The position numbers were made by a program, and so were the translations under genes. Below are positions 33,490-42,986 of a stretch of 64,000 bases of DNA, piece by piece; position 1 is the stretch's first letter; every line of letters starts with the position of its first letter. The DNA is from Chitinophaga sp. HK235 (GTDB lineage: Bacteria > Bacteroidota > Bacteroidia > Chitinophagales > Chitinophagaceae): contig NZ_CP073766.1 in assembly GCF_018255755.1 (NCBI RefSeq), positions 3,100,001 to 3,164,000 of the forward strand. The letters are read 5' to 3'. The notes beneath the pieces are model-generated. The model ran no database searches. It saw only the letters and a program-made list of their open reading frames with translations, and was not told where the DNA came from.

Positions 33490-34641
33490 TTATGGATAAA
33501 TGATGATTTTTCTTCCTTCTTCTACTTTAAACTGAATCTTTGCCTGTGCAAGTATTTTCAATAATTGTTCCTGAGTAAGACTTCTGCCAATCTCCCCTGT
33601 AAATTTCTCATCGGGTATTTTACCTGCATAACTCACTTCAATATTATACCATCTGGCCAACTGGCGCATCACTGTTGGTATATCGGCCTCTTCAAAGGAG
33701 AAGTAACCGTTTCTCCAGGCCATAATACTATTAGTATCTACTCTTTTCACGAAAGTGATTTCATCCCTGCCAGGGGCTACCCTGGCCTGCTGACCGGGGT
33801 CCAGCTGTTTATACTGACTTCCGGCCCTTACCAGTACTGCACCTTCCAGCAAGGTAGTATTCATGGTGTTTTCATCCGGATAGGCGTTGATATTAAAATG
33901 TGTTCCCAGCACGAGCACTTCCATATTATTTACTTTTACCGTGAAAGGCTGGCGGGCGTTGGGTGCTACTTCAAAATACACCTCACCGGTTACAGACACG
34001 CTCCGCTCCTCACCTGTAAAGGCAGTAGGATAGCTGATAGACGAGGCTGCATTGAGCCATACAGCTGTTCCATCAGGAAGTTTAATTTTAAATTGTCCTC
34101 CTCTGGGAGTACTTAAAATATTACTCGTGATGGCCTGGTCTGTGGTGTTGCCATGTTTATAAATAATTTCCCCCTTGCTGGTTTTCTCTACCTGGGTACC
34201 GCCTTGTAACAGGGCCCAGCCATTGCTGGCTGTATCCAGGTTGACCACGGTGCCATCCGCCAGGGTGAGCATGGCTTTATCAGCTCCGGGACTGATGCGC
34301 AGCGGCTTTTCAGCTATGCTGGTCTGCTGGTGGCGATGAGGCAGATAATAAGCGATACCGGCAGTGACCAACAGCAATACCGCGGCAGCCACCTTCCAGT
34401 TTCTGTAAAATACAGGACGCAGGCGGGTATTGGTTTCCACCGGCTGTGTAGCTGCCAGCAAACGCAGGCGCATACGCTGTTCCAGCATAGCCTCTGTTTC
34501 CGGCTCCGCGGTTATGATATGCACGGTCAATTCCTTTTCGTCATAGTCATTATACCATTGCAGCAAACGGGCTGTCTCTTCTTCACTGGCTTTTCCGGCA
34601 AGATACTTTTGCGATAGTATGGCCAGTTCTTTAGTATCCAT
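33490..34641 (-). CDS. FecR-family anti-sigma regulator
   Basis: 383 residues from ATG 34641 (TTG six bases upstream rejected). A short cytosolic N-terminal part binds the sigma factor. One membrane helix (WKVAAAVLLLVTAGIAYYLP, about 92-111) leads to a periplasmic FecR domain (STPRGGQFKIKLPDGTAVWL, then GEVYFEVAPNARQPF) and a DUF4974 domain (SFEEADIPTVMRQLARWYNI to the end). It passes the ligand signal from the STN domain of SusC to the ECF sigma factor encoded 80 bases upstream. Confidence 0.95.
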   Translation of the reverse strand: MDTKELAILSQKYLAGKASEEETARLLQWYNDYDEKELTVHIITAEPETEAMLEQRMRLRLLAATQPVETNTRLRPVFYRNWKVAAAVLLLVTAGIAYYLPHRHQQTSIAEKPLRISPGADKAMLTLADGTVVNLDTASNGWALLQGGTQVEKTSKGEIIYKHGNTTDQAITSNILSTPRGGQFKIKLPDGTAVWLNAASSISYPTAFTGEERSVSVTGEVYFEVAPNARQPFTVKVNNMEVLVLGTHFNINAYPDENTMNTTLLEGAVLVRAGSQYKQLDPGQQARVAPGRDEITFVKRVDTNSIMAWRNGYFSFEEADIPTVMRQLARWYNIEVSYAGKIPDEKFTGEIGRSLTQEQLLKILAQAKIQFKVEEGRKIIIYP

Positions 34642-34721
34642 CCACAATCATAATTTATTGGGTGCTATATAGAGAGTCTGAAAACAGGGGCCCTACCCTA
34701 CCTCTCCGGAAATTTTTTTTT

Positions 34722-35279
34722 TCAGAATGACAAGAGGTTAAAATAATTCCGGAATTGTACACGTAAACGCTGCAGGGCTTTGGTAATATGTTTTTCCACG
34801 GCTTTCTCGGAAATCTGCAGTTCCGTAGCTATTTCCTTATTGGTCATTCCCTTTTGCCTGCTGTATTCAAAAACGATCCGGCATTTTTCAGGCAGTTGTT
34901 TTAATTGTTCCTGCATGGATTGTTGCAGGAAATAAATGGTAGCTGCATCATCCGATACAGCCTGAATGGCTTCCGGCAGGGTATCTACAGGGGTAAGCGG
35001 GACGGTTTTGGATAGTTGGGTGAATACGGCATAACGGCTGGCAGTAGCCAGGTAGGCGGGTAAAGACCGGATAATAGTCTCCCTTCTCCGTTGCCACAGG
35101 CCGGTAAGTACGTCCTGTACAACGTCTTCCGCCAGTTCTCTGCTGTGTAAGCGATCGTAGGCCAGTACATATAAACGTTTCCAGTAACGGTTGTAGATCT
35201 CTGTAAAGGCGTTGTGATCATCTTTGCTCATCAGCCGAACCAGCTCTTCATCAGCAAATTGAGCGTAATCGGTTATCAT
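34722..35279 (-). CDS. ECF RNA polymerase sigma factor (FecI-like)
   Basis: 185 residues from ATG 35279 (an in-frame TTG 18 bases earlier lacks support). Region 2 is RYWKRLYVLAYDRLHSRELA then EDVVQDVLTGLW; region 4 is LPEKCRIVFEYSRQKGMTNK then EIATELQISEKAVEKHITKA. No other domain. With the FecR and STN-SusC genes downstream it forms the usual cell-surface signalling unit that turns on the SusC/SusD/TlpA genes. It probably reads its own cluster promoter. Confidence 0.94.
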   Translation of the reverse strand: MITDYAQFADEELVRLMSKDDHNAFTEIYNRYWKRLYVLAYDRLHSRELAEDVVQDVLTGLWQRRRETIIRSLPAYLATASRYAVFTQLSKTVPLTPVDTLPEAIQAVSDDAATIYFLQQSMQEQLKQLPEKCRIVFEYSRQKGMTNKEIATELQISEKAVEKHITKALQRLRVQFRNYFNLLSF

Positions 35280-35359
35280 CTCAGCATAAAATCTCAACCA
35301 ATATAAACACTTATTTAAAAAAGTTATACATCTAACTCAGAAAGCCGCTGCAACAGCTA

Positions 35360-36049
35360 TTATCCGTTTACCTTTAAGTTGTTGAGATAAGCTGCTTTCA
35401 TTGTTGCGTCCGTTACCTGTTTATTGGGCATGTTTCCTGCTGTTTCCATTTCTTCAAAAACCCGTCTGGCATTTCCTGTCAATCGTTGTTGTATTAAATA
35501 ATTATCAAACGCTGTCTGAGCAATGTCCTGGTTACCGAAGCAACATAAAAAATCGATTGGCAGATTTTGATGACGGGTGTCAAAATGCTCATTCAGCGCT
35601 AATCCGTTTGTGGCTATCTCTTTTAATACCTGATCAATATCTTCAAATTTTTCAAAGACCGGCAGCGCATAGGTAATGATCAGTTCACATAATTTAGGGA
35701 TTTCATGGTCCTGGTTACTGATGGCCATATTCCAATCCTGGTTTTTGTTTTTCAGCGGTGTTAGATTTTCCAACCGTGTGCCGAAGATAAACCCTGCAGC
35801 GGTATCTGTCTTGTACTGCTGCAGCTGCCATTTTTTAAGCTCATTGGAAGTAATGGACAGATGAGGCCACAGGGATACACTTCCACTCCAGTTTTTGGTA
35901 CTGGACTGAAAATATATTTCGAAGTTCAGTTTTTTGTTTTGGGATGATTTTCTCAGGAGCTGCCCTTTCTGTAATGGTTTGAAGCCAAAGGCAGCCATCC
36001 TTTCTGCAATTTTCTGACATCCCGTCCGGAATATTTCTCCTGCATTCAT
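35360..36049 (-). CDS. Conserved hypothetical protein
   Basis: Not recognised with confidence. From ATG 36049 it has 229 residues, no signal peptide and no membrane helix, so it is probably cytosolic. The start (KIAERMAAFGFKPLQKGQLL, then NFEIYFQSSTKNW) recalls the DUF4304-type pattern, in which a variable domain begins with a K-x-GFK segment, but the match is too weak for a call. The second half is helical. It is divergent from the Crp/Fnr gene. Confidence 0.5.
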   Translation of the reverse strand: MNAGEIFRTGCQKIAERMAAFGFKPLQKGQLLRKSSQNKKLNFEIYFQSSTKNWSGSVSLWPHLSITSNELKKWQLQQYKTDTAAGFIFGTRLENLTPLKNKNQDWNMAISNQDHEIPKLCELIITYALPVFEKFEDIDQVLKEIATNGLALNEHFDTRHQNLPIDFLCCFGNQDIAQTAFDNYLIQQRLTGNARRVFEEMETAGNMPNKQVTDATMKAAYLNNLKVNG

Positions 36050-36114
36050 TTTTTGATGTATTTGTAGCACCAGGGTGCTCCTGCAAACATAATACATCCT
36101 TTGGAAGTACCTAT

Positions 36115-36726
36115 ATGAAAATAAGTACCTTTATCCCTATGCAGGCACTATCCATTTTAAGAGAGCATCTGGCTAAAACAGCATCCCTTACGCAGGGAGA
36201 GTTTGACTATCTCTTTTCCCATTTCAAACCGCTCTCCTTTAAAAAAGGTCAGATGGTGATACGGGAAGGTGATAAAGTGGACCACGAATATTTTGTGTTG
36301 TCCGGCTGCCTGAAAGCCTTCTTCATTAATGAAGAGGGCAAAATGCATGTTCTGCAGTTTGCCATGCCCACCTGGTGGACTTCCGACTATCATGCGTTGT
36401 ACAGCCAAACCAGGGCCACCATTAATGTTGATTGTATCAGTGACGCGGAATTACTGAGTCTTTCCAATGCCGACAGGGAGAAGCTTTGCAGCGAGATTCA
36501 CCAGGTAGAATATTTTTTCCGCTGGCGTACCAACAAGGGTTATGTGGCTGCGCAGAAGCGTTTGCTTTCTTTTATGAACAACGATGCTAAAACCCGTTAC
36601 GAAGAACTGCTGCAGATGTATCCCCAACTTCATCAGCTGGTCCCCAAACATCTTATTGCTGCTTACCTGGGCGTTTCCCGGGAAACATTGAGCCGACTGC
36701 ACAGAACCCACCAGAATGTGACATAG
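36115..36726 (+). CDS. Crp/Fnr family transcriptional regulator
   Basis: 203 residues. The cyclic-nucleotide-binding beta barrel (about 25-120) includes LSFKKGQMVIREGDKVDHEY and FVLSGCLKAFFINEEGK. A long dimer helix and a C-terminal winged HTH (HLIAAYLGVSRETLSRLHRT, about 178-197) follow. There are no FNR cysteines, and the cAMP-contact arginine is not evident, so the effector is unknown. Monodirectional with the NTF2-like and nitronate monooxygenase genes, which it may control; that is inference. Confidence 0.92.
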   Translation: MKISTFIPMQALSILREHLAKTASLTQGEFDYLFSHFKPLSFKKGQMVIREGDKVDHEYFVLSGCLKAFFINEEGKMHVLQFAMPTWWTSDYHALYSQTRATINVDCISDAELLSLSNADREKLCSEIHQVEYFFRWRTNKGYVAAQKRLLSFMNNDAKTRYEELLQMYPQLHQLVPKHLIAAYLGVSRETLSRLHRTHQNVT

Positions 36727-36794
36727 ATCACGTAATCATTCTCTGCTTCCGGCGTTACTTTGTGTCATAATTATCTCACTCCATCTCAACCGAT

Positions 36795-37247
36795 ATGAAA
36801 ACATTATTATTGACAGTCCTGATCGCCTGTTCCCCATGGGGTATCAGGGCTCAACACAAAACAGTCATGGAAACACAGCAGAAAGACTCACTGGAGATCT
36901 CCCTGGTGCTGGAAAACCATTATTTTAATGGCATTTATACAGGCGATGTCAATAAACTGCGCGAAATTTATTATCCCGGCACACTACTTTTTGGAGATGT
37001 AAAGGGTCAGCCATATGCCAAAACGCTGGATCAATACCTCGACGGGGTACAACATCGCCAGAGTCCAAAAGACTCCGGCAAACCCTTCAAAGGGTCCATT
37101 CTGAACATCCGGACAGTAAACTCCATCGCTATTGCAGAAGTAAAAGTGAAAATGTACGACTTCAATTACCATGAATTCCTCTCCTTTCACAAGATCGATG
37201 ACAAATGGGTGATTGTTAATAAAATGATTAGTGACGTAAACGAATAA
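36795..37247 (+). CDS. Secreted NTF2-like (SnoaL/lumazine-binding-like) protein
   Basis: 150 residues with a signal peptide (MKTLLLTVLIACSPWGIRA). The rest follows the NTF2-like cone fold: SLVLENHYFNGIYTGDVNKL at the first helices, then IAEVKVKMYDFNYHEFLSFH and KIDDKWVIVNKMI at the last strands. Such Bacteroidota proteins are annotated as putative lumazine-binding or nuclear transport factor 2 family. Function unknown. It ends 10 bases before the nitronate monooxygenase gene, so the two are probably co-transcribed. Confidence 0.8.
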   Translation: MKTLLLTVLIACSPWGIRAQHKTVMETQQKDSLEISLVLENHYFNGIYTGDVNKLREIYYPGTLLFGDVKGQPYAKTLDQYLDGVQHRQSPKDSGKPFKGSILNIRTVNSIAIAEVKVKMYDFNYHEFLSFHKIDDKWVIVNKMISDVNE

Positions 37248-37257
37248 ACGAAGAACC

Positions 37258-38343
37258 ATGTGGCATAATACCAAAGTAACCCGTTTATTGGGTATCGACT
37301 ATCCCATCCTGCAAGGCCCTTTTGGTGGCGGTCTTTCTTCTGTCGCACTCGTAACGACTGTGTCCGATGCAGGCGGACTGGGAGGGTACGGGGCGTATAC
37401 CCTGAGCCCACAGGAGATCTATGAATTAGACAGGCAGATCAAAACCAGTACTGACCGGCCCTACAACCTCAACCTCTGGGTATCGGATACAGACGCACCT
37501 GACGGGCAAGTGAGTGAAGAACAATATGAACAGGCCCAACGGATATTCAAACCTTATTTTGATGAACTGTCCCTTCCCTTTCCTGAAAAGCCGGCACCTT
37601 TTCAATCGAGGTTTGAGAACCAGCTGCAGACCGTACTGGATATACGTCCTAAAGTATTCAGTTTTCTGTTTGGCACCCTGTCTGCCGATATTATGGAGCA
37701 ATGCCACCGCGCAGGCATCAGGACGATAGGCGCCGCCACTACTGTCAGTGAAGCTGTGGCCCTGGAAAATAGCGGTGTGGATATGATCGTGGCCACAGGT
37801 TTTGAGGCCGGCGGTCACCGGCCTTCTTTTCTGGAACCAGCGGAAGTGTCTACTATAGGCACCTTTGTACTCCTGCAACTGATCAGGGAGAAAGTAAAGA
37901 TCCCTGTTATTGCTGCCGGCGGGATTGCCAACGGACGCGGAGTGGCCGCTGCATTAACATTGGGCGCAGATGCGGTACAGGTAGGCACCGCATTTTTAGC
38001 CTGTGATGAATCGAACGCGCTTCCTATTCATAAACAGATGTTGTTTGACCAGGCTGCACATCATACCATTCTCACCAGAGCCTTCACCGGCAGGCTCGGG
38101 CGCGGGTTGACCAACCGGATCAACAAAGACCTGACCAGCCGGGAAGCACATACGCTTCCCTTCCCACTGCAATCTGCATTGATGTCATCTCTCAGAAAAG
38201 CAGCCATTGATCAGCAACAATGGGACATGGTCTTTTTCTGGGGCGGACAAATAGCACCCATACTCAAACACAGAAAAGCACAACAGCTGATGCAGGTGCT
38301 GATAGAAGATACCACCACTTATTTTGATGATCTGAAAGTTTAA
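37258..38343 (+). CDS. Nitronate monooxygenase (2-nitropropane dioxygenase family)
   Basis: Flavoenzyme that oxidises alkyl nitronates. The 361 residues form a TIM barrel with FMN-binding features: GIDYPILQGPFGGGLS at the N-terminus, the active-site His in ATGFEAGGHRPSF (about 178-190), IPVIAAGGIANGRGVAAALT (about 219-238) and GADAVQVGTAFLACDES. Length is normal. In an apparent unit with a Crp/Fnr regulator and an NTF2-like protein. Physiological role may be detoxification. Confidence 0.93.
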   Translation: MWHNTKVTRLLGIDYPILQGPFGGGLSSVALVTTVSDAGGLGGYGAYTLSPQEIYELDRQIKTSTDRPYNLNLWVSDTDAPDGQVSEEQYEQAQRIFKPYFDELSLPFPEKPAPFQSRFENQLQTVLDIRPKVFSFLFGTLSADIMEQCHRAGIRTIGAATTVSEAVALENSGVDMIVATGFEAGGHRPSFLEPAEVSTIGTFVLLQLIREKVKIPVIAAGGIANGRGVAAALTLGADAVQVGTAFLACDESNALPIHKQMLFDQAAHHTILTRAFTGRLGRGLTNRINKDLTSREAHTLPFPLQSALMSSLRKAAIDQQQWDMVFFWGGQIAPILKHRKAQQLMQVLIEDTTTYFDDLKV

Positions 38344-38378
38344 GTTTCTTTTATCGTATTACCCTGTAAAAAACGCCG

Positions 38379-38888
38379 TTACATCACAGGATGCTGTTCC
38401 TGCAAAGACCAGTGTAGCAGTTTTGAATTGTTTTTACGAGTCAGCATAACAGGCGCATTCACCGTTCCCTTATCATCAGAAGGCGTAAGGTACAGGTCTG
38501 TTCCTTTCAGTCTGATCAGAAAATCATCTTTACCGGCAGGAATAAACTCATACTGCTGACCCGCTTCTCCAGGTGTCAGTGGCTGCTCTTCCAACACCGT
38601 TCCTTCTGCTGCCTTAGGAGCTTTAGGCTGGAAAGTCTTGCCAGAGTAGAGGTTGGCCAACTGATAGGCGTTTCCTTCTATTTTCTTAAAATCCCAGGTA
38701 ACGCATTTCCAGTTAACCGGAGAATAGGCAACAATAGGTGTTCCGTTTCGTGTATCAGCATCTTTGATACGCAGAAAAATTCCTGTTTCCACATTTTTGA
38801 TGGCGAAGGTGCCAGTGATCGTCTGTGAAAAACAACTGCCGGAAAATGCAGTAGCGATGGCCACTAAGACCACAGAGCGTATTTTCAT
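38379..38888 (-). CDS. Secreted beta-trefoil (ricin-type) lectin-like protein
   Basis: 169 residues with a signal peptide (MKIRSVVLVAIATAFSGSCFSQ). Three similar beta units suit a trefoil: FAIKNVETGIFLRIKDADTR, YQLANLYSGKTFQPKA and FLIRLKGTDLYLTPSDDKG, each with a hydrophobic strand, an aromatic and a turn, and the typical T-W/L-H-W endings (VTWDFKKI, LLHWSLQE). Carbohydrate binding is possible but not shown. Convergent with the nitronate monooxygenase gene at only 35 bases. Confidence 0.6.
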   Translation of the reverse strand: MKIRSVVLVAIATAFSGSCFSQTITGTFAIKNVETGIFLRIKDADTRNGTPIVAYSPVNWKCVTWDFKKIEGNAYQLANLYSGKTFQPKAPKAAEGTVLEEQPLTPGEAGQQYEFIPAGKDDFLIRLKGTDLYLTPSDDKGTVNAPVMLTRKNNSKLLHWSLQEQHPVM

Positions 38889-39004
38889 AGAAGATGGGGT
38901 TTGTTTATATGAATTTCGGTATCCTGACAGGATACAACAAATTATTTTTGACCGGCGGTATTGTTTTTCTACCCAAGTGTATTAAAATCTCTTAAAATAT
39001 TTTT

Positions 39005-39050
39005 TGCAACAATGTTTCATTTTCAAAACACATGTAGTATATTTGTTGCA
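39005..39050. promoter_or_regulatory. Operator-promoter at the head of the plus-strand lanthipeptide arm
   Basis: TGCAACAATGTTTCA (39005-39019) is the same 15-mer seen twice at 53426-53475. An inverted half-site TGTTGCA (39044-39050) faces it, and a TATATTTG -7 box (39038-39045) lies between, so a bound regulator would block this promoter. The regulator is not identified. Confidence 0.6.
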
Positions 39051-39370
39051 TGCACATCCAACAGCTTCACTCCATACGCAGACTGCTGGCCATTTTAGGA
39101 ATGGCCTTACTGCTCTTTGTGCATATGGTGAAGCTGTTTCACCAGCATCATCCCATCACCGGAAAACATACAAAGGGGGACTATCAGTTACAGGCATCCC
39201 ATATCTGCGCCATCTGTGATTATCAGCTAGCCAAGGATGCTACCGTACCAGACCTGATCGCAGCACCGCCGGTACTATCCTCTCCATATCACACTACTGC
39301 TTCACTTACTGTAGTTCCCTATCCAGGGATATCACAGACACACGCCAATAAGGGCCCTCCTGTTGCATAA
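39050..39370 (+). CDS. Small His/Cys-rich membrane-anchored protein
   Basis: 106 residues. One N-terminal membrane helix or uncleaved signal (RRLLAILGMALLLFVHMVKL, about 10-29), followed by a His-rich stretch (FHQHHPITGKHTK) and HICAICDYQLAKDA, a C-x2-C pair with neighbouring His. This layout is known in small Bacteroidota proteins beside TonB receptors and transporters; they are of unknown function, and a metal-binding role is plausible. It is the first gene of the plus-strand arm, with an operator-like site just upstream, and the ABC genes follow 53 bases later. Confidence 0.6.
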   Translation: MHIQQLHSIRRLLAILGMALLLFVHMVKLFHQHHPITGKHTKGDYQLQASHICAICDYQLAKDATVPDLIAAPPVLSSPYHTTASLTVVPYPGISQTHANKGPPVA

Positions 39371-39423
39371 TCCATATCGCAACATCATATCAGTTCCTAT
39401 TGTATACCGTATTTCTGTAAGTT

Positions 39424-40131
39424 ATGCTGCAAGCTATTGCGTTAACCAGAAAGTTCGGCCGGCATACCGCATTGGATGCACTTGACCTGTTGGTAAACAG
39501 CGGCGAGATATTCTGCCTGCTTGGACCCAACGGTGCCGGCAAAACGACTACTATCAATTGTTTCCTTGGATTCCTTTCTCCCAGCAGCGGAACAGCGCTG
39601 ATAAATGGTATCCCTGTGTTCCGTCGGCCACAGGAGGCCCGCCGGCATATTGCCTATATTCCTGAGACAGTAACCCTGTATCCGTATCTGAGTGGACTGG
39701 AAAACCTTTCCTTTTTCCACTCACTTACCGGAGAACAACTTTCCAGCGACTATTATATCGCATTGTTACTGGATACCGGTTTACAGGAGCAGGCCATACA
39801 CCGGCCCGTGCAAACCTATTCCAAAGGCATGCGACAGAAAGTAGGCATCGCCATTGCTACCGCCAAAAATGCCGGTGCTCTCCTGCTCGATGAACCAACA
39901 TCCGGGCTGGACCCCAAAGCCAGCAATGAGTTTTCAACATTGTTGCGCCGCTTCAGCCAGGAAGGACGTGCTGTATTGATGGCCACCCATGATATTTACC
40001 GTGCCAAAGAAGTAGCCACCCGCATCGGTATTATGAAGGAAGGCCGCCTGCTCACTATCATGGATGCCGCCACCACAGACCATTACACACTGGAGAACAT
40101 TTATCTGGAATATATGGAGACATCCATCTAG
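39424..40131 (+). CDS. ABC transporter ATP-binding protein
   Basis: 235 residues. Walker A GPNGAGKTTT (about 34-43), signature SKGMRQKVGIA (a variant of LSGGQ), Walker B LLLDEPTSGLDP, and switch His in MATHDIYRAKE. It is the drug/peptide-exporter type, with a single ATP domain. It pairs with the two ABC-2 permeases encoded directly downstream. In lanthipeptide loci such a transporter often gives immunity or exports the product; here the C39 exporter in the other arm already has the export role, so immunity or another uptake step is a guess. Confidence 0.93.
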   Translation: MLQAIALTRKFGRHTALDALDLLVNSGEIFCLLGPNGAGKTTTINCFLGFLSPSSGTALINGIPVFRRPQEARRHIAYIPETVTLYPYLSGLENLSFFHSLTGEQLSSDYYIALLLDTGLQEQAIHRPVQTYSKGMRQKVGIAIATAKNAGALLLDEPTSGLDPKASNEFSTLLRRFSQEGRAVLMATHDIYRAKEVATRIGIMKEGRLLTIMDAATTDHYTLENIYLEYMETSI

Positions 40132-40147
40132 TATCAAACATCATCAT

Positions 40148-41527
40148 ATGTTTTCAACTATAGCCATAAAAGAATGGCGTATGGTGCTGCGTAACCATGC
40201 GATGCTTGCTGCACTGCTGTCAGCGCTGCTTTTATCGGGTATTGCCTCGATAGGAAGCCGCATAACCTTACAGGAAGAACAGCATGAACGGGAAGCCGCT
40301 AACCGCGGGTTTCGCCGGCAATGGGAACAGTTGCGGACAAACGATCCACACGGTGCAGCCCATTTTGGCACGTATATCTTCAAGCCGCTTACAGCATTGA
40401 GCGGGTTCGACAGAGGACTGGACCCCATTACCGGCAGTACCCTGCGGATAGAAGCACATATACAACACCATACCGCCACTCCGCCGCTAAGCCCGGCAGA
40501 TGTATACCTCCGTTTCGGAGAACTAACACCGGCCACCGTGCTGCAGTTGTTCTTTCCCCTATTGATCTTTTTCCTCTGCTTCAACAGTTATGCACAGGAA
40601 AGATCATCCGGCACCCTCCGGCTCATGATGATACAGGGAGCCGGCAAAGGCACAATATTGTGGGGTAAAACCATCGTATATCAAAGCATTGTGGCTGGTA
40701 CTTTGTTACTATCCTTATTGTTATATCTGCCTGTGATTTATCAGGCAGCCTCCCCATTGCGTATCCTCCTGTTGTTGATAGGTTATCTCTGCTACAGCAG
40801 CATCTTTGTGATTATCGGCATATGGGTATCTGCTGTTGCCCGAAATGCCCGACAGGCCTTACTATGGTTATGCAGCATATGGTTAATATGGAATGTAATA
40901 GCGCCCCGCCTTACAACCGCTGCCGGAGCAGCTCTTCATCCACTTCCCTCCCAACATGCCCTGCAACAAAAAATTGATCAGGCTATCAAAACAGGCATCG
41001 ATGGTAATGATCCCCGGGAAGCCAGAACCGCGCGGCTGTTGCACGAAACCCTGAGACAATACCAGGTGACTGATGTAAGCCAGTTACCCGTCAACTTCAA
41101 CGCCATCCGGCTACAGGCCGATGAAGACTATGCACAACAAGTGTACAACAAATATGCAAAGGCCACCGACAGCATCATCCGGTTGCAGAACAGTGTTAAC
41201 CAGTATGCCGTGCTGGCCGATCCATATCTGGCAATACGCAGCCTCTCTATGGCCCTGTGTGGCACCGATTATGATCATCAGTTTCATTTTGATACGGAAG
41301 CAAGACAATACCGCAATGCCTTCATTCGCCGCCTGAATCAGGCGATGATATATGATCGCGAACCACCCGCCGATCTCTATTACAGCATGCCGGTATTCCA
41401 CTTTGAACCGCCGGCCATCAGCAGTATCATCAACAAACAATGGCTTTCACTAGTGTCATTGCTACTATGGATAGGTATCAGTATATCACTCTTAAACAGC
41501 GTCGCCCGCCATGCACCGACTGAATAA
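40148..41527 (+). CDS. ABC-2 family permease (DUF3526 type)
   Basis: 459 residues from ATG 40148. The start has an N-terminal helix (MLAALLSALLLSGIASIGS) followed by a large extracytoplasmic domain, a helix cluster (VLQLFFPLLIFFLCFNSYAQ, then ERSSGTLRLMMIQGAGK, a typical ABC-2 loop), several helices and a second big loop before the last helix. This is the architecture of ABC-2 permeases with DUF3526. It overlaps the next permease by 17 bases, so translation is coupled. Confidence 0.88.
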   Translation: MFSTIAIKEWRMVLRNHAMLAALLSALLLSGIASIGSRITLQEEQHEREAANRGFRRQWEQLRTNDPHGAAHFGTYIFKPLTALSGFDRGLDPITGSTLRIEAHIQHHTATPPLSPADVYLRFGELTPATVLQLFFPLLIFFLCFNSYAQERSSGTLRLMMIQGAGKGTILWGKTIVYQSIVAGTLLLSLLLYLPVIYQAASPLRILLLLIGYLCYSSIFVIIGIWVSAVARNARQALLWLCSIWLIWNVIAPRLTTAAGAALHPLPSQHALQQKIDQAIKTGIDGNDPREARTARLLHETLRQYQVTDVSQLPVNFNAIRLQADEDYAQQVYNKYAKATDSIIRLQNSVNQYAVLADPYLAIRSLSMALCGTDYDHQFHFDTEARQYRNAFIRRLNQAMIYDREPPADLYYSMPVFHFEPPAISSIINKQWLSLVSLLLWIGISISLLNSVARHAPTE

Positions 41528-42965
41528 ATATTTGTTTATTGCGGGCACTATCCTGCAACAGGAATGGCGCTATATGTGGCGCACAGCGCTGCTACCCGCC
41601 ATAGTAGCCATATTACTGCTCACGTCGGGCATAGCACTCTACTACGGACAGCGTGTGACCGGACAACACCGGAACACCATCGACAGCCTCCAACAACACT
41701 ATGAAGGCCAACGGATTTTTTTGCAAAAAAATCTGAAGAGTGATACCACTACCGCTCAGGGTAAGGCGGCATACATCAGTGCAGCATGGCCGGCTGTGGC
41801 AGATCATCGCCTGCATTGTCATGCATATAACCCGCCGTCACCTTTTTCCATATTATCAGTAGGCATGAGCGATCTATCTGCCTATTATTATCCTGTCAGC
41901 GTAAAGAGCAGCTATACACCGGCAGAAGAAAAGGTCAGCAATCCGCTGCAGCTGATTTCGGGCAATTTCGACACGGCCTTTTTGCTCATCTACCTGCTGC
42001 CACTACTGGCTATCTGCATCAGCTATCATCTGCTGGCGCAGGAAAAAGAGCAGGGTACCTTAGCACTGTTGGAAGTACAGAAGGGCGATATCGCCGGAAT
42101 AGTACTGGTGCGGCTGCTGTCACGTTACCTCCTGTTACTGATAAGTATTGTATTCATCAGTACAACAGGCATCCTGCTGTATACACCACTGCATCATTTC
42201 TCCTGGCTGGAATGGACAGCATGGAACAGTGTTGCCGCAGCATGGCTGGCATTATGGATGGCACTCATCTGGTTTGTGATTGCATGGAACACTAATGCTG
42301 CCACCAACCTGGTGGTTCTTTTAAGCGTATGGCTTTTATTGCTGATTATATTACCTGCAGGATGCAGGTTGATGATTAGCCGCTCTCATACAGATGATAC
42401 TGCTGGTAATGCTTCATTACAGCGCAGCATCGAATGGACGACCTGGGACCTGCCCAAAAAACAGCTACTGGATAGCTTCTACCAGACATATCCACAATAC
42501 CGCAACCCACAGGCATATGATACCAGTGACAACAGTTCCAGACATGCCATGGCATACTACGAACTGGTAGACCGGCGTATGCAACGGATCATCACCACTC
42601 AGGAATTCAGCAGCAGCAACGAATTAAAAGCCGTCGCCTCCTCGTTGCGGTATAACCCCGCCGTATACACGCAGCTATTACTGAATAGTATTGCCCGCAC
42701 TGATGTATCTGACTATGGCTACTTCCGGCGGCAAGTACAGCAGTTCCGCTACCAATGGAAACAGTTCTTTTATCAGCTGCATTTTAATGACCAGCTGCTC
42801 ACAGACGCCGGCTACAAAGCGCTACCGGCATATCATCCCTCCTATGACCCGGAAAGTCCGGCCCGCTGGTATAACGGCATCCTATACCTGCTGATGCTGA
42901 CTGTCGTCTGGATGATGGCAGGATGGCTGGTATTCAGGAAGAGACTGGCGCAGCGGGACTTTTAA
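41511..42965 (+). CDS. ABC-2 family permease (DUF3526 type), second subunit
   Basis: 484 residues with the same plan as the permease before it: an N-terminal helix (ALLPAIVAILLLTSGIALYY), a large loop, a middle helix cluster (TAFLLIYLLPLLAICISYHL, then EKEQGTLALLEVQKGD), further helices, a long extracytoplasmic loop and a final helix (GILYLLMLTVVWMMAGWLVF). Two such permeases with one ATPase form a heteromeric ABC transporter. The following TonB receptor gene begins 21 bases later. Confidence 0.88.
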   Translation: MHRLNKYLFIAGTILQQEWRYMWRTALLPAIVAILLLTSGIALYYGQRVTGQHRNTIDSLQQHYEGQRIFLQKNLKSDTTTAQGKAAYISAAWPAVADHRLHCHAYNPPSPFSILSVGMSDLSAYYYPVSVKSSYTPAEEKVSNPLQLISGNFDTAFLLIYLLPLLAICISYHLLAQEKEQGTLALLEVQKGDIAGIVLVRLLSRYLLLLISIVFISTTGILLYTPLHHFSWLEWTAWNSVAAAWLALWMALIWFVIAWNTNAATNLVVLLSVWLLLLIILPAGCRLMISRSHTDDTAGNASLQRSIEWTTWDLPKKQLLDSFYQTYPQYRNPQAYDTSDNSSRHAMAYYELVDRRMQRIITTQEFSSSNELKAVASSLRYNPAVYTQLLLNSIARTDVSDYGYFRRQVQQFRYQWKQFFYQLHFNDQLLTDAGYKALPAYHPSYDPESPARWYNGILYLLMLTVVWMMAGWLVFRKRLAQRDF

Positions 42966-42986
42966 CAATCACCATAAAATTAAACA

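Noticed and set aside
39004..39219. A 71-codon frame overlapping the 15-base motif at 39 kb
   Set aside because: It overlaps the better-supported 106-codon gene with a membrane helix and CxxC, and its product has no such features.
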